In this document: positions 6,529-12,620 of the stretch, one piece after another
Layout: each line of letters starts with the position of its first letter
Position numbering within the stretch: the stretch's first letter is position 1
From: Rickettsiales bacterium
Lineage (GTDB): Bacteria; Pseudomonadota; Alphaproteobacteria; Rickettsiales; Deianiraeaceae
Assembly: GCA_017477855.1 (NCBI GenBank)
Contig: JAFUUN010000029.1
Location: 1-12,620, forward strand
Direction of reading: 5' to 3'
Length of the DNA: 12,620 bases
Made by a program: the position numbers and the translations under genes
Notes under the pieces: generated by a model
What the model was told of the DNA's origin: nothing
Seen by the model: the letters and a program-made list of their open reading frames with translations, nothing else
Databases searched by the model: none

Positions 6529-7281
6529 ATGGTGAAAAAAGCTTTGAAAAAAATATTGGATCCAAAAAACAGCAATGTAAAAAACGTTTTGGTTGTTGTT
6601 TTAATTTCAGCCATTGTTTCCGTTGTTGTTAACAAAATAACAATTGCATCAAACATGAAAAATGCTATTGAAAAAGATGTTGATATCATAATTAAACCTC
6701 TTGAAAAGGGTATGAAGGAAAAACAGGAAAAAGCACAGAGGGAGGCGCAAGAGATAGCTACAAAAAAAGCTCCTGAAATAGCTAAAAAGATGTCTGAAAA
6801 AGAAGGCAACCCTGTCCTTGGAAATAAGAACGGTTCAAAAGTCGTTGTTGAGTTCTTTGACTACGCTTGCGGACACTGCAAAAGAGAGGCCATGGAGCTG
6901 GAAAAATTGATAAAAGAAGACAGCAACATTAAAGTTGTCTTGGCTGACTTGCCAATCTTGTCGCAGCAATCTTTAACAGCAGCTCAGGTTGGTGTCTACA
7001 TCTACAAAGTTAACCCAAAGAAATTTGCTGAATACTATATCGCAGTTGCAAAGAGAAATGTTGACCCAGCTTCATTGAAGTCAATCGTCAAATCCTTAGG
7101 CTTTGGTGAAGACATTTTGAAAAAAGCAGAAGAGGATAAAGATGTTCGTAGTGTAATTGAAGGCAACTATGAAGCAGCCAAGGAACTTAACATCCAAGGC
7201 ACACCAGCATTGTTGGTTGGTAACAAATTTGTCGGAGGAATGATATCTGGTAATGATATTAAAGCAATGCTTAACAGATAA
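6529..7281 (+). CDS. DsbA-family thioredoxin-fold oxidoreductase, membrane-anchored
   Basis: This 250-residue protein has an uncleaved-looking hydrophobic segment at about 18-37, then a highly charged Lys/Glu-rich helix (about 45-92). The thioredoxin-like domain starts near 95 and carries the active site CGHC (114-117, in FFDYACGHCKRE) and the cis-proline loop GTPALLVGN (P226). These mark a periplasmic thiol oxidoreductase of the DsbA/Com1/BdbD type, probably anchored in the inner membrane, forming or shuffling disulphides in exported proteins. Cys-rich exported products would be natural clients; that link is inference. Chosen start ATG 6529; TTGACA lies at 6484-6489. The 3' end overlaps the predicted murE start by 29 bases, suggesting co-transcription. 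The dsbA symbol is not given because the exact subfamily is unclear. Confidence 0.88.
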   Translation: MVKKALKKILDPKNSNVKNVLVVVLISAIVSVVVNKITIASNMKNAIEKDVDIIIKPLEKGMKEKQEKAQREAQEIATKKAPEIAKKMSEKEGNPVLGNKNGSKVVVEFFDYACGHCKREAMELEKLIKEDSNIKVVLADLPILSQQSLTAAQVGVYIYKVNPKKFAEYYIAVAKRNVDPASLKSIVKSLGFGEDILKKAEEDKDVRSVIEGNYEAAKELNIQGTPALLVGNKFVGGMISGNDIKAMLNR

Positions 7282-8773
7282 TTCTGTGAGTAAAAGAGAT
7301 ATCAGAACAAACACTAAACACGTTGCCGTTGGTGACGTGTTTTTTTGTTGTTTAAAAGCCGAACAGTTTTTGACAGCCGATGTTCTTGACAAGGCGTCAG
7401 AAGTGTATGTTGAGAGCGGTTTTTTTGATAGGAATAAACATTTCACCGACTACAAAAACAAGGTGATTGAAACTGCAAATTTCAACAAAAATTTGCTGGC
7501 TGAACTCAAAAAGACATATCAAATTCCGTCAACAATCATGGCAATCACTGGAACAAAAGGTAAAACTTCAACAAGCTGGTTTGTCATGCAAATACTTGGA
7601 CGTTGTGGTATAAAATGTGGATATGTTGGCACGGTCGGAGCATACATTTTTGATGGAAAAAGCTACCAGAAACTCAACACAGAGGACACGCTCACGACCC
7701 CAGCGATTGATGATTTATATCGTTTTTTTGATGCAATGGTGCAACAAAACGTGCAACATGTCATCTTTGAAGCGTCCAGTCACGCGCTGGAACAGGACAG
7801 GTTTGGTGACTTGCACATCAAAATAGGTGGCTTTACAAATCTCAGCCAAGACCATCTGGACTACCACAAAACCATGGAGAACTATTTTAACGCCAAGACG
7901 TTGCTATTCAAACAGCATCAGGCCGCTGGTGATGTGGCAATTTTGAATACTGACGATGCCAATTTTGACAAGCTAAAATCAATTTGCGAAGATAAAAAAA
8001 TATCAACATTTGAGGTTGGCAGTATGGGCAATGATATAAAAATACTCTCAACAAGCCAGCACATTAACGGTCAAGACGTAGAATTGGATGTCAACGGTGC
8101 CAAGTTTGCATTTCGGACGGATATTCTCGGGAGCTTTCAGGTGCAGAATTTGGCTATGGCTATAGCCTTTGCAATCGGCTGTGAAGTGCCTGCGAGTAAA
8201 GTTTTGTCTGTTATGTCAGCTGTACAAGCTCCGCTTGGGCGCATGCAAAGAGTTGCTAATGAACACATTTTTGTTGACTACGCACACAGTCCGAAGTCGC
8301 TGGAAGAAAGCTTAAAGCTGCTAAAAATGCTGTATGAAAAGATTGTTGTTGTGTTTGGTTGTGGCGGAAATCGCGATAAACAAAAACGACCACTGATGTT
8401 TGAGGTAGCGAATTTACTTTCCGATTATGTAGTTGTCACGAGCGATAATCCGCGATTTGAGGTACCGGCGGAGATAATTGCCGATATTACGTGTTTTTAT
8501 TTTGATAAGGAAAATCCGTTGCGGAATGATCGGTTTGTTTTAGATGAAATGGCAAAATTGCATAGCAGATATACTAAAACAGCCGGAAAAGTGATTGTGA
8601 TTGAAGACAGAAGAGATGCCATTAGATTTGCTGTGAATGAATATTACAACATGAAAAATAATACAAAAATTGGTTTGCTGATTGCTGGTAAAGGACATGA
8701 GGACTACCAGATTTTTGGCGACAAAAAACATCATTTTGATGATGTTGAGGAAGTTGAAAATGCGTTAAAATAA
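7253..8773 (+). CDS. murE: UDP-N-acetylmuramoyl-tripeptide synthetase, meso-diaminopimelate type
   Basis: MurE is the cytoplasmic ATP-dependent ligase that adds the third amino acid to UDP-MurNAc-L-Ala-D-Glu in peptidoglycan synthesis. In this 506-residue protein the P-loop TGTKGKTST is at 99-107, the EASSHALEQDR motif at about 173-183, FTNLSQDHLDYH at 194-205 with the expected carbamylated Lys in NAK (K215), and VDYAHSPKSLE at 341-351. DNPR at 398-401 is the signature for meso-DAP rather than Lys, and GKGHEDYQ is at 479-486. The N-terminal UMP-binding part is short. ATG 7253 lies inside the preceding gene with GGAGGA 13 bases upstream; GTG 7286, four bases after that gene's stop, is an alternative. 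The gene is separated from the usual mra-ftsI cluster. Its intact motifs indicate that the organism still makes DAP-type peptidoglycan. Confidence 0.95.
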   Translation: MILKQCLTDNSVSKRDIRTNTKHVAVGDVFFCCLKAEQFLTADVLDKASEVYVESGFFDRNKHFTDYKNKVIETANFNKNLLAELKKTYQIPSTIMAITGTKGKTSTSWFVMQILGRCGIKCGYVGTVGAYIFDGKSYQKLNTEDTLTTPAIDDLYRFFDAMVQQNVQHVIFEASSHALEQDRFGDLHIKIGGFTNLSQDHLDYHKTMENYFNAKTLLFKQHQAAGDVAILNTDDANFDKLKSICEDKKISTFEVGSMGNDIKILSTSQHINGQDVELDVNGAKFAFRTDILGSFQVQNLAMAIAFAIGCEVPASKVLSVMSAVQAPLGRMQRVANEHIFVDYAHSPKSLEESLKLLKMLYEKIVVVFGCGGNRDKQKRPLMFEVANLLSDYVVVTSDNPRFEVPAEIIADITCFYFDKENPLRNDRFVLDEMAKLHSRYTKTAGKVIVIEDRRDAIRFAVNEYYNMKNNTKIGLLIAGKGHEDYQIFGDKKHHFDDVEEVENALK

Positions 8774-8781
8774 TTGGAAGT

Positions 8782-8814
8782 TAACAGCCATGAGCCTTAC
8801 TATCACGGTTGTTA
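8782..8814 (+). terminator. Possible hairpin terminator after murE
   Basis: TAACAGCCATGA (8782-8793) pairs with TCACGGTTGTTA (8803-8814) over 12 positions with one wobble and one mismatch, loop of nine bases. It lies nine bases after the murE stop. No strong T run follows directly, so it may be a weak terminator or a transcript-end stabiliser. Confidence 0.4.
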
Positions 8815-8893
8815 GTTTGTTAAATGGTTTTAGCAATATACCAAACATTCTCCTACACTTGACATTTACATTAAATATCTTCCCTCTCAAATA

Positions 8894-9874
8894 ATGAGAA
8901 CCATAACAATCCGAGAGGCCATTTGCGAGGCCATGAGTGAGGAAATGCGGAAGGATGAGAATATCTTTTTGCTTGGAGAGGAAGTGGCACAATATAACGG
9001 GGCATATAAGTGCTCGCAAGGCATGTGGAAAGAATTCGGCGACAAGCGTGTGATTGATACTCCAATTACGGAGCTTGGATTTGCTGGTTTGGCCATTGGT
9101 GCAAGCTATAAGGGGCTTCGTCCAATTGTTGAGTTTATGACGTTCAACTTCGCCATGCAGGCAATAGATCACATCATTAACTCTGCTGCAAAGGGGCGCT
9201 ATATGTCTGGCGGTAAAATTGGCTGTCCTGTTGTATTCCGTGGCGCAAATGGCATATCCAGAGCGGTTGCGGCCCAGCACTCACAGTCATTTGCTCCTTG
9301 GTACGCTAATGTTCCGGGGCTTTTGGTGGTTGCACCATATACAGCGCAGGATTTTAAAGGTCTACTGAAATCATCAATTATCAATGACAATCCAGTGGTG
9401 TTCTTGGAGAATGAGCTTCTCTACGGTGAAAAAATGGAAATTGACGATGATGCCGAGGAATATATTGAAATTGGCAAGGCGCGCAAAGTCCAAGATGGTG
9501 ATGACATTACTATAATATCATATTCCTACTCCATGAAGGCCACCACGGAGGCAGTCAAACAGCTGGAAGAGCAGGGGGTTAGTGTTGACTTTATTGACCT
9601 ACGAACACTTCGTCCATTGGATACTGACATGATTTTTGAGAGCGTCCAGAAAACAGGAAGAGTTCTAATTGTTGAGGACTGCTGGAAATTTTCAGGTATC
9701 GCAAGTGAAATTATAGCAGAAGTTAACGAGCATTGTTTTGATTATCTTGACTGTGAACCTCGCCGTGTTTCGCTTGTTGACGTGCCACTTCCTTATTCCC
9801 CGGCGCTTGAAAAGGCATCTCTTGTCAAGGTAGAGGACATTGTCCAGAACGCTTTGGAAATGTGCAACAAATAA
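8894..9874 (+). CDS. pdhB: Pyruvate dehydrogenase E1 component, beta subunit
   Basis: This 326-residue protein matches the transketolase-like E1-beta subunit of the alpha2-beta2 type. An N-terminal pyrimidine-binding domain includes GEEVAQYNGAYK, the conserved VIDTPITELGFAGLAIGAS, and EFMTFNFAMQAIDHIINSAAK. It is followed by FRGANG and HSQSFAPWYANVPGL, and a C-terminal transketolase domain (about 200-320) with DLRTLRPLD and EDCWKFSG. With E1-alpha and thiamine diphosphate it decarboxylates pyruvate and acetylates the lipoyl group of E2 in the cytoplasm. It has no fused lipoyl domain. pdhA is not in the window; murE lies immediately upstream. ATG 8894 is preceded by TTGACA starting 35 bases before it and no Shine-Dalgarno sequence. 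Its stop overlaps the next gene's ATG as TAATG. Confidence 0.95.
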   Translation: MRTITIREAICEAMSEEMRKDENIFLLGEEVAQYNGAYKCSQGMWKEFGDKRVIDTPITELGFAGLAIGASYKGLRPIVEFMTFNFAMQAIDHIINSAAKGRYMSGGKIGCPVVFRGANGISRAVAAQHSQSFAPWYANVPGLLVVAPYTAQDFKGLLKSSIINDNPVVFLENELLYGEKMEIDDDAEEYIEIGKARKVQDGDDITIISYSYSMKATTEAVKQLEEQGVSVDFIDLRTLRPLDTDMIFESVQKTGRVLIVEDCWKFSGIASEIIAEVNEHCFDYLDCEPRRVSLVDVPLPYSPALEKASLVKVEDIVQNALEMCNK

Positions 9875-10227
9875 TGCTTGCATCTATGAAGAAAATTGAT
9901 AAACTGCATTCGTATAGTTCGCAGAACAATATGAATGATACAAGTTATTTTTTGCAGGTTGGAATAGTTATTTTCTTTGTTTTGTTGCTGTTGTTGAATT
10001 TCGGTAATTTCTTCTTTTTCAAAAACGCAACGAGGGAATTGCGCATGGCGATTGTCCGTGTTGATAAGGAAATAGTGGAAGAAAACCGCAGATTATCAGT
10101 TGTGCAGGCAGATTTCAGTAAGCGCTATAACGTTCAAAACCTTCAAGAAATGGCAAAAGATAGATTAAACTTGCAGTTCTCAAATGTCAGTCAGGTGAAG
10201 GACATGCATGAGGTGTTAGGGAGATAA
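9874..10227 (+). CDS. FtsL/FtsB-like septum formation membrane protein
   Basis: A bitopic protein of about 117 residues: short basic cytoplasmic N-terminus, one strong membrane segment (about 25-50, rich in Phe/Leu/Val), then a periplasmic coiled coil (about 52-85) and a tail with LQEMAKDRLNLQFSNVSQVKDM. That 'A-[KR]-[DE]-x-L-x-[LM]' ending is shared by FtsL and FtsB/DivIC, subunits of the divisome complex FtsQLB that activates septal peptidoglycan synthesis. Alphaproteobacteria commonly keep an FtsB-type gene next to pdh genes, which favours FtsB; the tail looks slightly more like FtsL. I cannot choose. Start ATG 9874 overlaps the pdhB stop in TAATG, indicating translational coupling; GTG 9862 and ATG 9886 are alternatives. 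Confidence 0.7.
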   Translation: MLASMKKIDKLHSYSSQNNMNDTSYFLQVGIVIFFVLLLLLNFGNFFFFKNATRELRMAIVRVDKEIVEENRRLSVVQADFSKRYNVQNLQEMAKDRLNLQFSNVSQVKDMHEVLGR

Positions 10228-10247
10228 TTGTTAAATTTTAAATGTTG

Positions 10248-10328
10248 GTTGCGCGGCGCGGAGCGCGTTTGGCCGCCGAGGAACGAGGCGCAGCCAAACG
10301 GCGAGGGCGTGGCCTCGGGCAGCGCAAC
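10248..10328. repeat. GC-rich palindromic element, copy B (81 bp), inverted relative to copy A
   Basis: The copy begins GTTGCGCGGCGCGGAGCGC and ends GCCTCGGGCAGCGCAAC. It aligns to the reverse complement of copy A with a shorter centre. The internal stem is GTTTGGC/GCCAAAC, whereas A has ATTTGGC/GCCAAAT, a paired change that keeps the stem. It lies in the gap between the FtsL/FtsB-like gene and pdhC, ending 15 bases before the TTGACA upstream of pdhC. It could also act as a structured transcript element. Confidence 0.85.
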
Positions 10329-10342
10329 AGATAAATTGATAC

Positions 10343-10348
10343 TTGACA
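10343..10348 (+). promoter_or_regulatory. TTGACA -35-like box upstream of pdhC
   Basis: TTGACA starts exactly 35 bases before ATG 10378, the same spacing as upstream of pdhB (8859-8864) and one base from that at the kdsB stump (4965-4970). No consensus -10 is seen. The geometry would place the transcript start at or near the ATG. Confidence 0.4.
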
Positions 10349-10377
10349 TTAATATGTTTGAATAAACCGTAATTTTG

Positions 10378-11634
10378 ATGGTTGCAGAAGTCAAAATGCC
10401 GGCGCTTTCACCTACTATGGAAGAGGGCAAAATAGTGTCTTGGAACAAGAAAGAAGGCGACAAAATTGATGTAGGAGATGTTCTGTTAGAGGTTGAGACT
10501 GACAAAGCTGTAATGGAGGTTGAGGCTCAAAACAAAGGGGTTCTTGGGAAGATTTTGGTTGCAACTGACAATGTAGTTGCAGTCAACAAAACCATCGCGT
10601 TGATATTGGAAAAAGGTGAAACAGCTGATGCAATAAAGGACTATAAGATTACGGATGATGTACCTAAAACAGAGGTAAAACCAGAACAAAAGGAAGAAAA
10701 AGTTGAAGAAAAAAAAGTTGAAATCAAGGAAGAGAGCAGGGCATCTGTGACAACAAGTAGTACACGTATTTTTGCAAGTCCATTGGCAAAAAAAATGGCA
10801 ACGATGAATAATATAAATATTGCTTCGATTGGTGCGGGCAGTGGTCCTAATGGCAGAATTATCAAGGCAGACGTTGAGCGGTTTTTAGCAACTCCGCGCG
10901 CAGGTGGAGTGTTTAGAAATCCAGTTGAATTCACCGAAATTGCGCCAACGGGCATGCGCTCAACCATTGCAAAGCGGCTCACACAAAGCAAGCAGGATAT
11001 TCCTCATTGGTATTTGAAAATCACGGCCAACATGACCAATTTCGTGGCTTTCCGCACGGAGCTTAACAAAATGGCAAAGCTTGTTGATGGTAAGCCGGAG
11101 TATAAAATTTCAGCAAATGACATAATTGTTTTTGCTCTCGCGAAGGCCTTGAAGCGTAATCCAAGTATCAATACAAGCTGGATTGACGGCAAAATTAGAC
11201 AATACAATAATGTTGATGTGTCGGTTGCGGTCAGTATTGATGGAGGATTGATTACACCAATCGTCAAAAATGCAGATCAAAAAGGGCTATTGGAAATCTC
11301 CAAGGAAATCAAGCAGTTGGCCGCCAGAGCAAAGGATGGTAAATTAACACCTGATGAGTACACAGGTGGGTCAATTTCGGTATCAAATCTTGGCATGTTC
11401 GGCGTGAGTGAGTTCCAGTCAATTATAAATCCTCCACAAAGCTGTATTGCTGCTGTTGGAGCCATTGAAGATAGGGTCATTGGAGTCAACGGAAAGGCCA
11501 AGGTTTGTTCAGTTTGCAATATCACTTTCTCGGCAGATCATCGCGTCATTGACGGAAGTGTACTGGCGCCGTTTGCGAGTGATGTCAAAAAATTCCTTGA
11601 AAATCCAGCGTTGATGTTTGTTTGCGTTGCTTGA
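10378..11634 (+). CDS. pdhC: Pyruvate dehydrogenase E2 component, dihydrolipoamide acetyltransferase
   Basis: The 418-residue protein (from ATG 10378; TTG 10375 is also open) has the standard E2 layout. An N-terminal biotinyl/lipoyl domain (about 1-78) carries the lipoylated Lys in [11 protein letters not shown] (K43). A charged Lys/Glu/Val-rich linker (about 95-125) follows, then a peripheral subunit-binding domain (about 130-167: [26 protein letters not shown]), and the catalytic acetyltransferase core (about 185-418) with [13 protein letters not shown] and the active-site DHRVIDG. It transfers the acetyl group from lipoate to CoA and forms the core of the pyruvate dehydrogenase complex. 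One lipoyl domain is typical of alphaproteobacteria. The C-terminus ends LMFVCVA instead of the common short aliphatic end, a minor oddity. Its stop overlaps the predicted mod promoter. Confidence 0.95.
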   Translation: MVAEVKMPALSPTMEEGKIVSWNKKEGDKIDVGDVLLEVETDKAVMEVEAQNKGVLGKILVATDNVVAVNKTIALILEKGETADAIKDYKITDDVPKTEVKPEQKEEKVEEKKVEIKEESRASVTTSSTRIFASPLAKKMATMNNINIASIGAGSGPNGRIIKADVERFLATPRAGGVFRNPVEFTEIAPTGMRSTIAKRLTQSKQDIPHWYLKITANMTNFVAFRTELNKMAKLVDGKPEYKISANDIIVFALAKALKRNPSINTSWIDGKIRQYNNVDVSVAVSIDGGLITPIVKNADQKGLLEISKEIKQLAARAKDGKLTPDEYTGGSISVSNLGMFGVSEFQSIINPPQSCIAAVGAIEDRVIGVNGKAKVCSVCNITFSADHRVIDGSVLAPFASDVKKFLENPALMFVCVA

Positions 11635-11660
11635 TCATGAAAAATCAAAATTAATATAAT
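11631..11660 (+). promoter_or_regulatory. Predicted promoter of the methyltransferase gene
   Basis: TTGATC (11631-11636) and a perfect TATAAT (11655-11660) are 18 bases apart. A transcript start near 11667 would leave a leader of about 30 bases before ATG 11697, which supports that ATG as the intended start. The -35 overlaps the pdhC stop codon. Confidence 0.55.
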
Positions 11661-11685
11661 CTTGCTTTTAATTTTCTCATGATCA
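11632..11685. repeat. Inverted pair of TGATCATGA boxes around the mod promoter
   Basis: TGATCATGA (11632-11640) and its reverse complement TCATGATCA (11677-11685) are perfect nine-base inverted copies, each with a palindromic TGATCA core, 36 bases apart. One covers the -35 region and the other the leader. They could be paired operator sites or the arms of a long hairpin; the loop is long and no T run follows, so a terminator is less likely. Confidence 0.5.
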
Positions 11686-11700
11686 TCAATTAAATCATGA

Positions 11701-12620
11701 CAACCTCTTCTCTATCTCTCTCTCTCTCTCTATGATAAGATTGCTTTTTATAAGAAAGAAATAGAAAACATAGCAGATACAAGTTTTAATAAACAACAAA
11801 AGAAGTTATGTTTAGATATTCTTGATAAAGCAACAGAAGAAAACATTGACAAGATTTATCAATTTATAACACAAAGGGTTAAAACCGGTTTTGTTTTTGA
11901 CTTGGCACCAGAAGTTCAAAATGATTGTATTGCATTGATTGAAAAGGACAACAAACTTTCATTTGAAAGCAATGCACTTGGAGAAAAACTAACACATAAA
12001 TTGATAATTGGAGAAAACTACGATGCACTAAAAAACTTGCTTGCGGTATATGAAAACAAGATTGATTTTATTTACATTGATCCACCTTATAATACAGAAA
12101 GCACAAGGACGGACGGCAATTCTTTAACGGACATTGAAGGACAAAACACAGGCAAGTTTATTTACAGAGACAAGTATTCAAGAACAGGTTGGTTAAATAT
12201 GATGAACGAACGACTTCAACTTGCAAGAAAACTTTTGAGCGACAAAGGAGTTATCTTTATATCCATTGATGATAACGAACAAGCATATCTAAAAGTGTTG
12301 TGTGATGATGTGTTTGGTGAGGAGAATTTTGTAAAAGAACTTGTATGGGAGAGTGGGAAACCATTTGGATATAAAGCAACGACACATACTTGGCCACGAT
12401 GCCACGAATACATTTTACATTATGCTAAAAATATAAATAAAATGATATACAATCCAACTTATACTCTTGAAACATCAAGTAGTGGAAAACAAATTTTGAC
12501 AAGCAGTATTATAAAAGCAAAAGAAAATGGCATTTATTCTATGGATTGGATACAAGGAGCAAAAGAAAGTGTTGGATTTGGTAGCGGACAAAAACCAGTT
12601 AATTTGATTAAAAAATTATT
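11701..12620 (+). CDS. mod: Type III-like DNA adenine methyltransferase (Mod), 5' out of frame with its ATG, 3' cut by window end
   Basis: The frame is open from 11701 (after TGA 11698-11700) to the window end, about 306 codons. It has the N-terminal helical region of Mod proteins, the conserved TGFVFD strand (about 11890-11907), then IIGENYDALKNLL and the catalytic DPPYNT (12079-12096), the motif IV of N6-adenine methyltransferases placed before the AdoMet motif (beta class). Further landmarks are KGVIFISIDDNE (12244-12279) and FGSGQKP followed by a helix near the end, probably the motif X/I region. The enzyme methylates adenine in a specific DNA sequence; a res subunit would be expected downstream, outside the window. 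No ATG, GTG or TTG lies in this frame before TTG 11902, which is inside conserved sequence. The real start is therefore probably ATG 11697, which needs one more TC unit. In the state given, mod appears OFF. Codon use is more AT-rich than in pdhC, suggesting acquisition. Confidence 0.88.
11715..11731 (+). repeat. (TC)8 dinucleotide tract at the 5' end of mod; candidate phase-variation tract
   Basis: Seventeen bases of uninterrupted TC alternation inside a longer pyrimidine-rich stretch (11704-11731). In the current length ATG 11697 reads MTTSSLSLSLSL and stops at TGA 11733-11735, just after the tract. One more TC unit (or two fewer) would join ATG 11697 to the methyltransferase frame at Y-D-K-I-A. 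Confidence 0.85.

Noticed and set aside
8774..8893. Consensus -10 box downstream of TTGACA 8859 for pdhB
   Set aside because: At 16-18 base spacing the sequence is pyrimidine-rich (CCCTCT) and unlike TATAAT, so no full promoter is annotated.
10191..10505. Minus-strand open frame of 104 codons through palindromic element B
   Set aside because: GC-rich repeats lack stop codons by chance; it overlaps both the division gene and pdhC and encodes no known motif.
11632..11685. Inverted TGATCATGA pair as a Rho-independent terminator of pdhC
   Set aside because: The loop is 36 bases, the arms are short, and no T run follows; operator sites fit better.
11732..11766. ATG 11732 directly after the TC tract as the mod start
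   Set aside because: It is in a different frame from the methyltransferase and meets TAG after ten codons.

Overview
The window reads as chromosome of a low-GC alphaproteobacterium, probably a host-associated or Rickettsiales-like lineage. This rests on protein flavour (a meso-DAP type MurE, split pdhB/pdhC with separate E2, a stand-alone PolB-like exonuclease, a DUF2793-type tail fibre), a truncated RelA/SpoT, a decayed kdsB and GC-rich palindromic repeats between AT-rich genes. The lineage is inference; there is no rRNA or other marker here.

Layout. 1-126: 3' end of thymidylate kinase, converging on and overlapping by a few bases a short RelA/SpoT on the minus strand (121-1551). 1552-1740: a promoter and a (GA)n tract, then a prepilin-like surface protein (to 2764). 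2801-3634: PolB-type 3'-5' exonuclease. 3636-3728: GC-rich palindromic element copy A. 3763-4899 (minus): orphan protein with a Cys-rich tail. 4999-5142: stump of kdsB, cut off at a scrambled copy of the element (about 5150-5229). 5229-6434 (minus): phage-type tail fibre/collar protein. 6529-8773: DsbA-family thioredoxin-fold protein overlapping murE. 8894-11634: pdhB, an FtsL/FtsB-like division protein, palindromic element copy B (inverted to A), pdhC. 11632-12620: a promoter region, a (TC)n tract and a Type III-like DNA adenine methyltransferase (mod), running off the window.

How it fits together. The housekeeping genes cover nucleotide supply, stringent response, peptidoglycan precursor synthesis, division and entry of pyruvate into the TCA cycle. 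Between them lie surface or accessory functions: pilin-like protein, tail fibre, orphan Cys-rich protein and methyltransferase. The most notable signal is that both the pilin-like gene and mod have a promoter, an ATG, then a dinucleotide tract at the 5' end of the reading frame. In both, the ATG is out of frame in this sequence and one extra 2-bp unit would restore it exactly. That is the architecture of slipped-strand phase variation: one locus would switch a surface fibre and the other a DNA methyltransferase (a possible phasevarion). A second signal is the palindromic element, whose two full copies show compensatory base changes in a stem, and whose third, degraded copy sits at the break in kdsB.

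No tRNA, rRNA, CRISPR array or transposase was seen. All gene-free stretches are shorter than 300 bases; their contents are described below.
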